From JAFKFH01 sp017307375 (GTDB lineage: Bacteria; Pseudomonadota; Alphaproteobacteria; Ferrovibrionales; Ferrovibrionaceae): DNA of 64,000 bases. Below are positions 46,450 through 56,188 of the stretch, piece by piece. The stretch lies in NCBI GenBank assembly GCA_965229335.1, contig OZ245874.1:3410001-3474000 (forward strand), given 5' to 3'. The notes under the pieces are model-generated. The model was given only the letters and a program-made list of their open reading frames with translations. It did not search any database and had not been told where the DNA came from. The first letter of the stretch is position 1, and each line of letters begins with the position of its first letter. Position numbers and translations under genes: made by a program.

Positions 46450-47568
46450 ATGATCGATCTTGCCACCGCCCTCGCCGAGTACGAAGCCTGGATGCGCGAA
46501 CACCTGCCGGTGGTCGACGAAGGCGGCTTGGCCGAGAAGGCAAGCGCCATTGCCGACAGTGCGTTTGCGTTCCTGCGCGGCAATTTCCCCTGGTGGCTGG
46601 TCCGCTGGCGCGAGCATGAGCGCGATTTTGCCGACGCCCCCGCCGTGGTCGCCGTGGGCGATCTGCATGTCGAGAATTTCGGCACCTGGCGCGATGCCGA
46701 GGGGCGGCTGATCTGGGGCATCAACGATTTCGACGAAGCCTACCCGCTGCCGGTGGCCCATGACCTCATCCGACTTGCCGTCTCGGCGCGGCTGGCGATC
46801 GAGGAGGAGCGGCTGTTCTACGACCCCGACGAAGCGGTCAAGGACATCCTGCGCGGCTATCGCGCGGCGCTCGCGCGGAGCGGCCGCCACTTCATCCTGG
46901 AGACCGACGACCTCGACTGGCTCCGCCGGCTGGCCAAGCGCCAGCTGCGCTCCAATTCCGGCTTCTGGCGGCGCTCCGAACGCTGGCTGCCGTCGGGCCG
47001 CGAGGACAAGACCGCCATCGCGCTGCTGCGGGCCCAGCTCGAGCAGCGCGACGGTGCGGAACTGTTGCGCGTCGCCTCGCGTCGGGCCGGCATCGGCAGC
47101 CTGGGCCGGCCGCGCGTCGTCGCGCTCGCATCCTGGCGTGGCGGGCTGATCGCGCGCGAGGCCAAGGCGCTGCTGCCGTCGGCGGTATGCTGGCTGCGTC
47201 GCGAGAAGGGCGATCCGCTGGCGCTGATCCGGCGAATCGAGGCCAATGCGATCCGGTCGCACGATCCCTGCCGGGTCCTGACGCCGAAATGGCTGGTGCG
47301 GCGGCTGTCGCCGGAATCGGACAAGATCGACCTGCGCAAGAGCCTTGGCGACGACGATGCCTCGCGCCTGCTGGAAGCCATGGGCCAGGAAGTCGCCAAC
47401 GTTCACCTCGGTACCGCCCACGAACCGGAGGCGATCATCGCCTGGCTCGACCGGCGGCCGAAGAAATGGCTGGTCGAGATCAGCGAAGTGCTGGGCGACG
47501 CGATTGCCGACGACTGGCGCGACTACGTTCGCGCGCTGAAGCCGGCCAAGCTGCGCAACGCCGGGTAG
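46450..47568 (+). CDS. DUF2252-family protein
   Basis: This 372-residue cytoplasmic protein of unknown function belongs to a family with a distant kinase/phosphotransferase-like fold. Visible hallmarks are VAVGDLHVENFGTWRD and WGINDFDEAYPLPVAHDL, which resemble the catalytic HxxN-type and metal-binding Asp motifs of aminoglycoside-type kinases. It also has FLRGNFPWW near the N-terminus. The ATG at 46450 follows shortly after the hflC end without a clear operon link. Substrate unknown. Confidence 0.75.
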   Translation: MIDLATALAEYEAWMREHLPVVDEGGLAEKASAIADSAFAFLRGNFPWWLVRWREHERDFADAPAVVAVGDLHVENFGTWRDAEGRLIWGINDFDEAYPLPVAHDLIRLAVSARLAIEEERLFYDPDEAVKDILRGYRAALARSGRHFILETDDLDWLRRLAKRQLRSNSGFWRRSERWLPSGREDKTAIALLRAQLEQRDGAELLRVASRRAGIGSLGRPRVVALASWRGGLIAREAKALLPSAVCWLRREKGDPLALIRRIEANAIRSHDPCRVLTPKWLVRRLSPESDKIDLRKSLGDDDASRLLEAMGQEVANVHLGTAHEPEAIIAWLDRRPKKWLVEISEVLGDAIADDWRDYVRALKPAKLRNAG

Positions 47569-47698
47569 GGCCCGCAGGCCAGCCCGATGAACTTTTCGTA
47601 AGCGGCCCGCGACAGCTTGAAGCCACTGGCCGAACGGCCTAATTCTTGTCGTCACCGTGCGGCAGCGGGCCGCGGAAGACGGGCAAGGAGCGATTCGG

Positions 47699-49207
47699 AT
47701 GTTTGGCGGGCTGATCGAGGTTGGACGGATGTCTTGGGTGCGCCGTGGCGGCGCGGCCTTCCTGGTCCTGCTGGCGATGGCCGGGCCGGCGGCCTTGCCC
47801 CAGCCCGTCCAGGCCCGCGCGGTCGTCGATTCCTATGCCGATCTCGTCGAGAAGCTGCTGCCCGCCGTGGTCAACATCTCGACCACCCAGGCCGCGCCGG
47901 AGGCCGACAAGAAGCGTCAGGAAGCCCTGCCCAAGCTGCCGCCGGGCTCGCCGTTCGAGGAATTCTTCAAGGACTTCTTCGATCGCCAGCAGCGTGGCGG
48001 CGGCCCGGCCAAGCCCGTCACCTCGCTCGGCTCCGGCTTCGTCATCGATCCGAAGGGTTACGTGGTCACCAACAACCACGTGATCGCCGATGCCGACCAG
48101 ATCAAGGTGATCCTGCAGGACAACACCGAACTGCCGGCCAAGCTGATCGGCAAGGACCCCAAGACCGACCTCGCCCTGCTGAAGGTCGAGCCGAAGTCGC
48201 CGCTGCCATCGGTGAAATGGGGTGATTCCGACAAGTCGCGGGTCGGTGACGGCGTCATCGCCATCGGTAACCCGTTCGGCCTGGGCGGCACGGTGACCGC
48301 CGGTATCGTGTCGGCGCGTGGCCGCAACATCCGGTCCGGCCCCTATGACGACTTCATCCAGACCGACGCCTCGATCAACAAGGGCAATTCGGGCGGGCCG
48401 CTGTTCAACATCAATGGCGAGGTGATCGGCATCAATACCGCGATCTTCTCGCAGTCCGGCGGATCGATCGGCATCGGCTTCGCGCTGCCGTCCAATCTCG
48501 CCAAGCCGGTCGTCGCCCAGCTGATGGAATTCGGCCGGACCAAGCGTGGCTGGCTCGGCGTCAACATCCAGTCGGTGACCGACGAGATCGCCGAGAGCCT
48601 CGGGCTCGACAAGGCGCGCGGCGCGCTGGTCGCCCGGGTGATGGAGAACGGTCCGGCCGCCCAGGCCAAGATCGAGGCCGGCGACGTCATCCTGTCGTTC
48701 GACGGCAAGCCGGTGACCAACATGAATGCGCTGCCCCGCATCGTTGCCGAGACGCCGATCGGCAAGAAGGCGGCGGTCGAGGTGTGGCGCGGCGGCAAGA
48801 GCCGGGCGCTGACCGCGACGGTCGGCGAACTCGACGAGTCGCAGGACCAGGTCGCGGCGGTCTCGCCGACCGAGAAGAAGGCCCCGACCAAGACCGCGAG
48901 TGAAAAGAGCCTCGACGCGCTGGGCATCAAGCTTGCCCCGCTGTCGCCCGAACTGCGCAGCCGTTTCAACCTTCCGGACGATGCGCGTGGCGTGGTTGTG
49001 ACGGAGGTCACAGACGACGGGCCCGCCGCACAGCGAGATGTGCAGCCGGGCGATCTGATCCTCGAAGTGGGGCAGAACGAGGTCAAGACCCCGGACGACG
49101 TGATCGGCCGCGCCAAGGAAGCGCAGGGCCAGAAGCGTCGGTCCGTCCTGGTCCTGCTCCAGCGTGGCGCCGATCGCCGCTATCTGACCATCCCCTTCAA
49201 GGGATGA
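47699..49207 (+). CDS. DegP/HtrA-family periplasmic serine protease
   Basis: This 502-residue quality-control protease has a signal peptide in VRRGGAAFLVLLAMAG with cleavage near VQARA. A trypsin-like domain holds the triad His127 (TNNHVIADA), Asp157 (PKTDLALLK) and Ser231 (NKGNSGGPLF), and two PDZ domains follow (from GWLGVNIQ and GIKLAPLS). AAGGAG (47685-47690) supports the ATG at 47699. It lies downstream of hflKC and DUF2252, a membrane-proteostasis neighbourhood common in alphaproteobacteria. A strong hairpin follows. Confidence 0.92.
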   Translation: MFGGLIEVGRMSWVRRGGAAFLVLLAMAGPAALPQPVQARAVVDSYADLVEKLLPAVVNISTTQAAPEADKKRQEALPKLPPGSPFEEFFKDFFDRQQRGGGPAKPVTSLGSGFVIDPKGYVVTNNHVIADADQIKVILQDNTELPAKLIGKDPKTDLALLKVEPKSPLPSVKWGDSDKSRVGDGVIAIGNPFGLGGTVTAGIVSARGRNIRSGPYDDFIQTDASINKGNSGGPLFNINGEVIGINTAIFSQSGGSIGIGFALPSNLAKPVVAQLMEFGRTKRGWLGVNIQSVTDEIAESLGLDKARGALVARVMENGPAAQAKIEAGDVILSFDGKPVTNMNALPRIVAETPIGKKAAVEVWRGGKSRALTATVGELDESQDQVAAVSPTEKKAPTKTASEKSLDALGIKLAPLSPELRSRFNLPDDARGVVVTEVTDDGPAAQRDVQPGDLILEVGQNEVKTPDDVIGRAKEAQGQKRRSVLVLLQRGADRRYLTIPFKG

Positions 49208-49211
49208 GCCA

Positions 49212-49246
49212 CCGCCGTGCCGGGACGATGCGTCCCGGCACCGGCG
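49212..49246 (+). terminator. Strong hairpin after the HtrA-type gene
   Basis: CCGCCGTGCCGGGAC pairs almost fully with GTCCCGGCACCGGCGG across GATGC, including a perfect 10-base inner stem (49217-49226 with 49232-49241). It lacks a U-run. Confidence 0.5.
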
Positions 49247-49333
49247 GCAGCGGGTGACGCCGTCTCACGGGATGTAGCCGCTTGCCCGCGGGCGCCTTGA
49301 CGCGCGCGCGGACGCCGGCTGGAAAGGTTCGTC

Positions 49334-50278
49334 ATGCGTTTTGCGGCCGCGCTTGCGCTGTTTGCCGCCCTTGCCCTGGCGCCGATCGGCGCGCAGGCAG
49401 GCTCACTGTCCGTCGACAAGGTGACGATGGTCGCGCCCGGCGGATCCGGCACCACCGCGGAGACTGTCGCCAAGCTGATTGCGCCCGGCATGTCGCGCGT
49501 CCTGGGCATGCCGGTCGAGGTTGTGGCGATGGATGGCATCGACGCGTTGCGTCGGCTGGAAAAAGGCCTGCCCGATGGCTCGCTGGTCGCCGTCGCCGAC
49601 CCGCTGACCCTGGCGCTCTACTGGGAAGGCGAGGCCAATAACGGCCGCAACCACCCGCTGCTGACCTCGATCGCCAAGATCACCGATGGGCTCTCCTATG
49701 CGCTGGTGGTGCCCGAGGCATCGCCGATCCGGGATTGGCCGGCTTTCGCCTCGGCCGCCCGGCTCGGCCAGTTGCGGCTGGCGCATTTCGGCTATGGCAC
49801 CACGTTCGGCATCGCCGTCACGATGATGGAACAGGTACTGGGCGTCCGTTTCGTCGATGTGCCCGCGACCAACACCGCCGATCTCGTGGCCGCGACCGGC
49901 CAGGGCAAAGCCGAGGCCGCGCTGGTCACCTCGTATTCGGTCGGCCGCAACGTCGCGGGCATGCGTCCGTTGCTGACCTTCGGCGCCGACCGCTATCCGG
50001 GCTTCGACAATGTGGCGACGCTGAGCGAGGTCACCGGCGATCGCCGCTATGCCTTCACGTCCAGCCTCGCTTTGTTCGGCCCGCCCCTGATGCGGCGTGG
50101 CGCGCAGGAAGCGATCGAGAACGCACTTGTCAAGGTCGGCCGGGACCCGGCCGTGCAGAAGGCGGCGGTGGCCGAGCATCTGCCGCTGAATGTCGGCGAC
50201 GAATCGGTACTGGATGCGACGCTCGACCGCGACCAGCGGGTCGTCGCCCGCATCGGTTACGTGCCGGGGCTGCGTTAA
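49334..50278 (+). CDS. Orphan TctC/Bug-like solute-binding protein
   Basis: This 314-residue secreted protein has signal peptide FAAALALFAALALAPIGA (cleavage near AQAG). The mature start VDKVTMVAPGGSGTTAETVAKL is a variant of the Bug VPFAAGGPTD motif, split here as VDKVTMVAPGGSG and TTAETVAKLI. It is diverged from the TTT receptor earlier in the window, and no permease genes adjoin it. It may serve the TTT system in trans or act as a sensor. The ATG follows GGAAAGG. Confidence 0.65.
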   Translation: MRFAAALALFAALALAPIGAQAGSLSVDKVTMVAPGGSGTTAETVAKLIAPGMSRVLGMPVEVVAMDGIDALRRLEKGLPDGSLVAVADPLTLALYWEGEANNGRNHPLLTSIAKITDGLSYALVVPEASPIRDWPAFASAARLGQLRLAHFGYGTTFGIAVTMMEQVLGVRFVDVPATNTADLVAATGQGKAEAALVTSYSVGRNVAGMRPLLTFGADRYPGFDNVATLSEVTGDRRYAFTSSLALFGPPLMRRGAQEAIENALVKVGRDPAVQKAAVAEHLPLNVGDESVLDATLDRDQRVVARIGYVPGLR

Positions 50279-51168
50279 CCGCCGACGAACTCGTCCTCGC
50301 GATAGCCCTGCAGGTAGAGCAGGGCGGTGAGGTCGCAATGGTCGACGCGGATGCCGGCCGCCGCCGCGACCACCGGCTTGGCATGATAGGCCACGCCGAA
50401 GCCGGCGCGGCCGAGCATCGCCAGATCGTTGGCGCCGTCGCCCACCGCGATCGTCGCCTCGAGGTCGAGCCCGCGGACGGCCGCCAGTTCCTCCAGCGAG
50501 GCGAGCTTGGCTTCGCGGCCCAGGATCGGCTCGGCCACGGTGCCGGCAAGCTGGCCTTCCTCGACGACGAGCAGGTTGGCGCGATCCTCGTCGAAGCCGA
50601 GCTCCATCCGGATCCGGCTGGTGAACCAGGTGAAGCCGCCCGATACCAGCGCGCAATAGGCCCCGTTGGCCTTCATCGTCGCGACCAGGGTGCGGGCGCC
50701 CGGCATGATCCGGATCCGGTCGGCCGACTGGGCCAGCGCCCCTTCCGAGAGGCCGCGCAGCAGGGCGACGCGTTCGCGGATCGCGGCGAAGAAGTCGAGT
50801 TCGCCGTTCATCGCCGCCCTGGTGATCGCCGCGATCTGCGCGCCGATGCCGGCGATGTCGGCCAACTCGTCCAGCATCTCGTTCTCGATGATCGTCGATT
50901 CCATGTCGGCGACCAGCAGGCCCTTCCGGCGCCCGGCAGCGGCGACGACGTTGGCGTCGATCGCCCGGCCGGCGAGGGCTGCCCGGACGAGATCGGCGAC
51001 GTCGGCGGTCGCCCCGCGGTTGAAGGCCAGCTCGACCGCCTTGCCCGGGGCCAGCCAGCGCAGGTCGTTGACCTGGATGCCGGCGGTGCCGAAAGCGGCC
51101 TCGGCCGTGCGCAGGTCGGCGTCGCCGAGGTCGGCATGGGCGGCGGTGAGAACAAGGACATGGGACAT
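50275..51168 (-). CDS. serB: Phosphoserine phosphatase
   Basis: This 297-residue HAD-superfamily enzyme, the last step of serine synthesis, has an N-terminal ~80-residue ACT-like regulatory part and the HAD core. Motif I is LLVADMESTIIENEMLDE with nucleophile Asp88. The second catalytic acid, normally Asp, is Glu90 here. Motif II is VSGGFTWF, and motif IV GDGANDLAML is intact. The start ATG at 51168 is clear; the frame upstream is open but belongs to the opposite-strand miaA. It converges by four bases with the TctC-like gene. Confidence 0.9.
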   Translation of the reverse strand: MSHVLVLTAAHADLGDADLRTAEAAFGTAGIQVNDLRWLAPGKAVELAFNRGATADVADLVRAALAGRAIDANVVAAAGRRKGLLVADMESTIIENEMLDELADIAGIGAQIAAITRAAMNGELDFFAAIRERVALLRGLSEGALAQSADRIRIMPGARTLVATMKANGAYCALVSGGFTWFTSRIRMELGFDEDRANLLVVEEGQLAGTVAEPILGREAKLASLEELAAVRGLDLEATIAVGDGANDLAMLGRAGFGVAYHAKPVVAAAAGIRVDHCDLTALLYLQGYREDEFVGG

Positions 51169-51255
51169 CAGACGGCTCCGGCGCGGCAAAGGCGGGCGGA
51201 CTGTGCCGCGCGCCGGACAATTGCGCAAGCCGGCGTCAGCCGCTATTGCCACGGC

Positions 51256-52224
51256 ATGGGATCGAGCAGAGAGCGCCCCGCCATCGTCGTGATCGGCCCG
51301 ACCGCCTCGGGCAAGACCGCGCTCGCCATCGCGCTGGCGCGGCGGCTGAACGGCACGGTGGTCAATTTCGATTCGATGCAGGTCTATGCCGAACTGCGCG
51401 TCCTGACCGCCCGGCCGACGCCGGCCGAGGAGGCGCTGGTGCCGCACCGCCTGTTCGGTGTGATGCCGGCGGCCGTTGCCTGTTCGGCCGCGCTCTATCG
51501 TGAAGCCGCGCTGCCGGTGCTGGACGAAATCGAGGCCGGCGGGCGCCTGCCGGTCCTGGCGGGAGGGACGGGCCTGTATCTGCGCAGCCTGATCGAGGGC
51601 ATATCGCCGGTGCCGGACGTGCCCGATGCAGTCCGGCAGGCGGTGCGGCGGCGCTTGGCGGCCGAGGGACCGGCGGTGCTGCACGCCCTGCTGGCCGTGC
51701 GCGATCCCGCGATGGCCGCGCGGCTCGAGCCCGGCGACAGCCAGCGCTTGGCCCGGGCGGTGGAGGTGCTGGAAGCGACCGGCCGGTCGCTTGCCGACTG
51801 GCAGGCTGCGCCGCCCGACGGGCCGCCGTTCGGCCGGCGGCCGTTCGTGATCCGTCTCGATCCGCCGCGCGAGCGCCTCTATGCGCGAATCGACGCCCGC
51901 GTCGACGCCATGGTGGCCGACGGGGTGCTCGACGAAGTCCGGCGGGTGCTGGCCCTCGGCCTCGATCCGTCGCTGCCGGCCATGAAGGCCCATGGCCTGC
52001 GCGAATTCGGCGATTACCTCGCCGGGCGCTGCACGCTGGAGGACGCGGTGGTTCGTACCCGCCTCGTCACCCGGCATTACGCGAAACGACAGGGTACCTG
52101 GGGGCGCAACCAGCTTGCGCCCGATGTCACCCTGGCCGACTTCATCGAGGCGCAACATTTGGAAAGGATTGTCGATCAGCTCTTTCCAAAAATTGACGAT
52201 TTCCTGTTGACCGTCCCAGACTGA
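51256..52224 (+). CDS. miaA: tRNA dimethylallyltransferase
   Basis: This 322-residue enzyme adds dimethylallyl to A37 of tRNAs reading U-starting codons. It has P-loop GPTASGKTALAIALARRL, the substrate segment VNFDSMQVYAELRVLTARP, GGTGLYLRSLIEG and the tRNA-binding TRHYAKRQGTWGRNQ. The ATG at 51256 is where homology begins. serB lies divergently upstream and ilvI follows, with a possible promoter for the latter inside the end of this gene. Confidence 0.93.
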   Translation: MGSSRERPAIVVIGPTASGKTALAIALARRLNGTVVNFDSMQVYAELRVLTARPTPAEEALVPHRLFGVMPAAVACSAALYREAALPVLDEIEAGGRLPVLAGGTGLYLRSLIEGISPVPDVPDAVRQAVRRRLAAEGPAVLHALLAVRDPAMAARLEPGDSQRLARAVEVLEATGRSLADWQAAPPDGPPFGRRPFVIRLDPPRERLYARIDARVDAMVADGVLDEVRRVLALGLDPSLPAMKAHGLREFGDYLAGRCTLEDAVVRTRLVTRHYAKRQGTWGRNQLAPDVTLADFIEAQHLERIVDQLFPKIDDFLLTVPD

Positions 52225-52235
52225 CCTTCTAGTTT
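52207..52235 (+). promoter_or_regulatory. Candidate promoter of the ilv operon
   Basis: TTGACC (52207-52212) and TAGTTT (52230-52235) are separated by 17 bases, at the very end of miaA and about 90 bases before ilvI. No attenuator-like leader peptide rich in Ile/Leu/Val is visible in the short leader. Confidence 0.4.
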
Positions 52236-52325
52236 GCGCTTCCCCGAGCCTAAGGCGGGCGCAAGATCGCGCAGGCCGACGGCGCTTTGCCGACAGATTA
52301 CATCGGGGTGGAAGGGTGGAAGGTA

Positions 52326-54086
52326 ATGACCGAGATGCGCATGTCCGGCGCCGAACTGTTGTTGAAAGCGCTGGTGGATCAAGGGGTTGACACCGTATTC
52401 GGCTATCCCGGCGGGGCCGTGCTGCCGATCTACGATGCCTTGTTCAAGCAGAATGCCATTCGTCATGTCCTCGTACGCCACGAACAGGGCGCGGTACATG
52501 CCGCCGAAGGCTATGCCCGGTCGACCGGCAAGCCCGGTGTCGTTCTCGTCACCTCGGGTCCCGGTGCCACCAATGCGGTGACCGGGCTGACCGACGCGCT
52601 GATGGATTCCATTCCGATCGTGTGCCTCACCGGCCAGGTGGCGACCCATCTGATCGGCAACGATGCGTTCCAGGAATGCGACACGACCGGCATCACCCGG
52701 CCCTGCACCAAGCACAACTGGCTGGTGAAGTCGACCGAGGATTTGGCGCGGACCGTGCACGAGGCCTTCTACGTCGCCACCAATGGCCGCCCTGGCCCGG
52801 TCGTCATCGACCTGCCCAAGGACGTGCAGATCAACCAGGGCAGCTATACGCCCCCGGGCGACGTGCGCCACAAGACATATCGGCCGCGTGTCGACGGCGA
52901 CGACCGCCAGATCGCCGAGGCGGTGCGGCTGCTGGCCCATGCCAAGCGCCCGATCTTCTATACCGGCGGTGGCATCATCAATTCCGGCCCGCGGGCGGTC
53001 GCGGCGCTGCGGGAATTCGCGCGCATCACCGGCGTGCCGGTGACCTCGACGCTGATGGGGCTCGGTGCCTATCCGGCGTCCGACCGGCAGTGGCTGGGCA
53101 TGCTCGGCATGCACGGCATGTACGAGGCGAACTGGGCGATGCATGACTGCGACGTCATGTTCGCGCTGGGCTCCCGTTTCGACGACCGGGTGACCGGGGC
53201 GATCGCGCTGTTTTCGCCGGGGTCGAAGAAGGTTCATGTCGATATCGACCCGTCGTCGATCAACAAGAACGTCGCCGTCGAGATCGGCATCGTCGGCGAT
53301 GCCGGCCGCATCATCGAGGCGATGATCGCCGAGTGGAAGAAGCAGGGCTACCAGATCGACAAGGCCGCCAACGACGAATGGTGGCGGCAGATCGACCAGT
53401 GGCGCGCGAAGAACTGCCTCGCCTATTACAAGTCCGACAAGATCATCAAGCCGCAGTACGCGCTGGAACGCCTCCATGCGCTGACCGCGGGCCGCAAGAC
53501 CTATATCTCGACCGAGGTCGGCCAGCATCAGATGTGGGCCGCCCAGTTCATGCGCTTTGACGATCCGAACCGGTGGATGACCTCGGGCGGCCTCGGCACG
53601 ATGGGCTACGGCCTGCCGGCGGCGATCGGCTGCCAGCTCGGCAATCCCGACGCGCTGGTCATCGACATCGCCGGCGAAGCCTCGATCCTGATGAACATCC
53701 AGGAACTGGGCACCGCCTGCCAGTACCGCCTGCCGGTCAAGGTCTTCATCCTGAACAACGAATACATGGGCATGGTGCGCCAGTGGCAGGAACTGCTGCA
53801 TGGCGGGCGCTATTCGGAGAGCTACTCCGACGCGCTGCCCGACTTCGTCAAGCTGGCCGAGGCCTTCCACTGCGTCGGCATGCGGGTGACCGACCCCGGC
53901 GACCTCGACCGCACGATCAAGGAGATGATCGCGATCGACCGGCCGGTTGTCGTCGACTGCATCGTCGACAAGGCCGAGAACTGCTATCCGATGGTGCCCT
54001 CGGGCGCTGCCCACAACCAGATGATCCTGGGCGATGGCGCCGGCGTGGCAGCCAAGATCGAGGACAACGGCCTGGCGCTGGTCTGA
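52326..54086 (+). CDS. ilvI: Acetolactate synthase large subunit
   Basis: This 586-residue ThDP/FAD enzyme catalyses the first common step of valine, leucine and isoleucine synthesis. Visible are VFGYPGGAVLPIYDAL, the ThDP-activating Glu in LVRHEQGAVHAAEGYA, TSGPGATNAVTGL, and the ThDP/Mg motif around DIAGEASILMNIQELGTAC. The last reads GEAS where many family members have GDAS. GGAAGG (52318-52323) supports the ATG at 52326; a longer frame from a TTG at 52287 exists. The small subunit gene follows after 31 bases. Confidence 0.93.
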   Translation: MTEMRMSGAELLLKALVDQGVDTVFGYPGGAVLPIYDALFKQNAIRHVLVRHEQGAVHAAEGYARSTGKPGVVLVTSGPGATNAVTGLTDALMDSIPIVCLTGQVATHLIGNDAFQECDTTGITRPCTKHNWLVKSTEDLARTVHEAFYVATNGRPGPVVIDLPKDVQINQGSYTPPGDVRHKTYRPRVDGDDRQIAEAVRLLAHAKRPIFYTGGGIINSGPRAVAALREFARITGVPVTSTLMGLGAYPASDRQWLGMLGMHGMYEANWAMHDCDVMFALGSRFDDRVTGAIALFSPGSKKVHVDIDPSSINKNVAVEIGIVGDAGRIIEAMIAEWKKQGYQIDKAANDEWWRQIDQWRAKNCLAYYKSDKIIKPQYALERLHALTAGRKTYISTEVGQHQMWAAQFMRFDDPNRWMTSGGLGTMGYGLPAAIGCQLGNPDALVIDIAGEASILMNIQELGTACQYRLPVKVFILNNEYMGMVRQWQELLHGGRYSESYSDALPDFVKLAEAFHCVGMRVTDPGDLDRTIKEMIAIDRPVVVDCIVDKAENCYPMVPSGAAHNQMILGDGAGVAAKIEDNGLALV

Positions 54087-54117
54087 GCCGCCGGCCCGAA
54101 AGGTTTTCTGAAAAGCG

Positions 54118-54630
54118 ATGGAACCCGAAAAGAAGATCCTGAGCCACACCATCTCGGTGCTGGTCGACAACGAGTCCGGCGTGCTGGCGCGCGTCATCGG
54201 CCTGTTCTCGGGCCGCGGCTACAACATCGAAAGCCTGACGGTGGCCGAGGTCGACCCGGCCGGCCACCGGTCGCGCATTACCGTCGTGACCTCCGGCACG
54301 GCCATGGTGATCGAGCAGATCAAGGCCCAGCTGTCGCGCCTCGTCCCCATCCACCGTGTTTCCGACCTGACGCAGGAAGGCCCGCATGTCGCGCGCGAGC
54401 TGGCGCTGGTCAAGGTCGCGGCGGCAGGCGACAAGCGTGTCGAATCGCTGCGCATCGCCGACATCTTCCGCGCCCGGGTCGTCGATTCGACGATCCACAG
54501 CTTTGTCTTCGAGATCACCGGCACGACCGACAAGGTCAATGCCTTCGTCAATCTGATGCAGCCCCTCGGGCTCGTCGATGTTTCGCGCACCGGCGTCGCG
54601 GCGATCAGCCGCGGACCCGAGCCGATGTAA
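54118..54630 (+). CDS. ilvH: Acetolactate synthase small (regulatory) subunit
   Basis: This 170-residue regulatory subunit has an N-terminal ACT domain (TISVLVDNESGVLARVIGLF, GYNIESLTV) and a C-terminal second ACT-like domain. It confers valine feedback inhibition and stimulates the catalytic subunit. Length is normal for the family. ilvC starts 46 bases later. Confidence 0.93.
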   Translation: MEPEKKILSHTISVLVDNESGVLARVIGLFSGRGYNIESLTVAEVDPAGHRSRITVVTSGTAMVIEQIKAQLSRLVPIHRVSDLTQEGPHVARELALVKVAAAGDKRVESLRIADIFRARVVDSTIHSFVFEITGTTDKVNAFVNLMQPLGLVDVSRTGVAAISRGPEPM

Positions 54631-54643
54631 AGCCCGTCACTGA

Positions 54644-55696
<1,053 letters not shown>

Positions 55697-55719
55697 TCGA
55701 CCTTACCGGTCGACGGGGC

Positions 55720-55750
55720 GGGGGCGATGGCGACATCGCCCCCTTCGCGT
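55720..55750 (+). terminator. GNRA-capped terminator-like hairpin after ilvC
   Basis: GGGGGCGATG (55720-55729) pairs perfectly with CATCGCCCCC (55734-55743) around GCGA, followed by TTCGCGTTT, a poor U-tract. Confidence 0.55.
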
Positions 55751-55763
55751 TTGGGAGGCGGCG

Positions 55764-56129
55764 ATGGAACCAGAACGCTCGAAATGGCAGGCGATAGGCC
55801 GCGGCTTCCGCAACCGCTGCCCCAATTGCGGTCGCGCCCCGATCCTGCATCGCTATCTCAAGATCGTGCCGACCTGCCCGGCCTGCGGCGAGAGCTACAG
55901 CCATATCCGCGCCGATGACGCGCCGGCCTGGCTGACCATTCTGGTCGTCGGCCATATCCTGGTGCCGATCGTCGTCCACGTCGTGCGCTCGACCGATATC
56001 GAGACCTGGATCCAGATGATCCTGTGGCCGGCGGTGGCGCTGGTGATGACGCTGATCCTGCTGCCCCGGGCCAAGGGCGTCGTCGTCGGCCTGATGTGGG
56101 CGATGCGGTCGGAGGGGACCGAGGAATAA
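55764..56129 (+). CDS. DUF983 membrane protein with two CxxC motifs
   Basis: This 121-residue protein has two CxxC pairs (RCPNCGRAP and TCPACGESY), a zinc-ribbon-like head of about 55 residues, followed by two membrane helices (about 58-75 and 83-100). DUF983 proteins in alphaproteobacteria sometimes accompany cytochrome oxidase genes; here the neighbours are ilvC and an unrelated dehydrogenase, so the role is unknown. AUG follows GGGAGG. Confidence 0.78.
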   Translation: MEPERSKWQAIGRGFRNRCPNCGRAPILHRYLKIVPTCPACGESYSHIRADDAPAWLTILVVGHILVPIVVHVVRSTDIETWIQMILWPAVALVMTLILLPRAKGVVVGLMWAMRSEGTEE

Positions 56130-56188
56130 GGGCTGGGCGTCGCCCCGGGCTTGGCCCGGGGCCCATGGCATGTGCCAGGACGCGAATC

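Noticed and set aside
47602..47673. Inverted repeats GCGGCCCGC and GCGGGCCGC before the HtrA-type protease gene
   Set aside because: 54 bases apart in GC-rich DNA with no further support; chance is likely.
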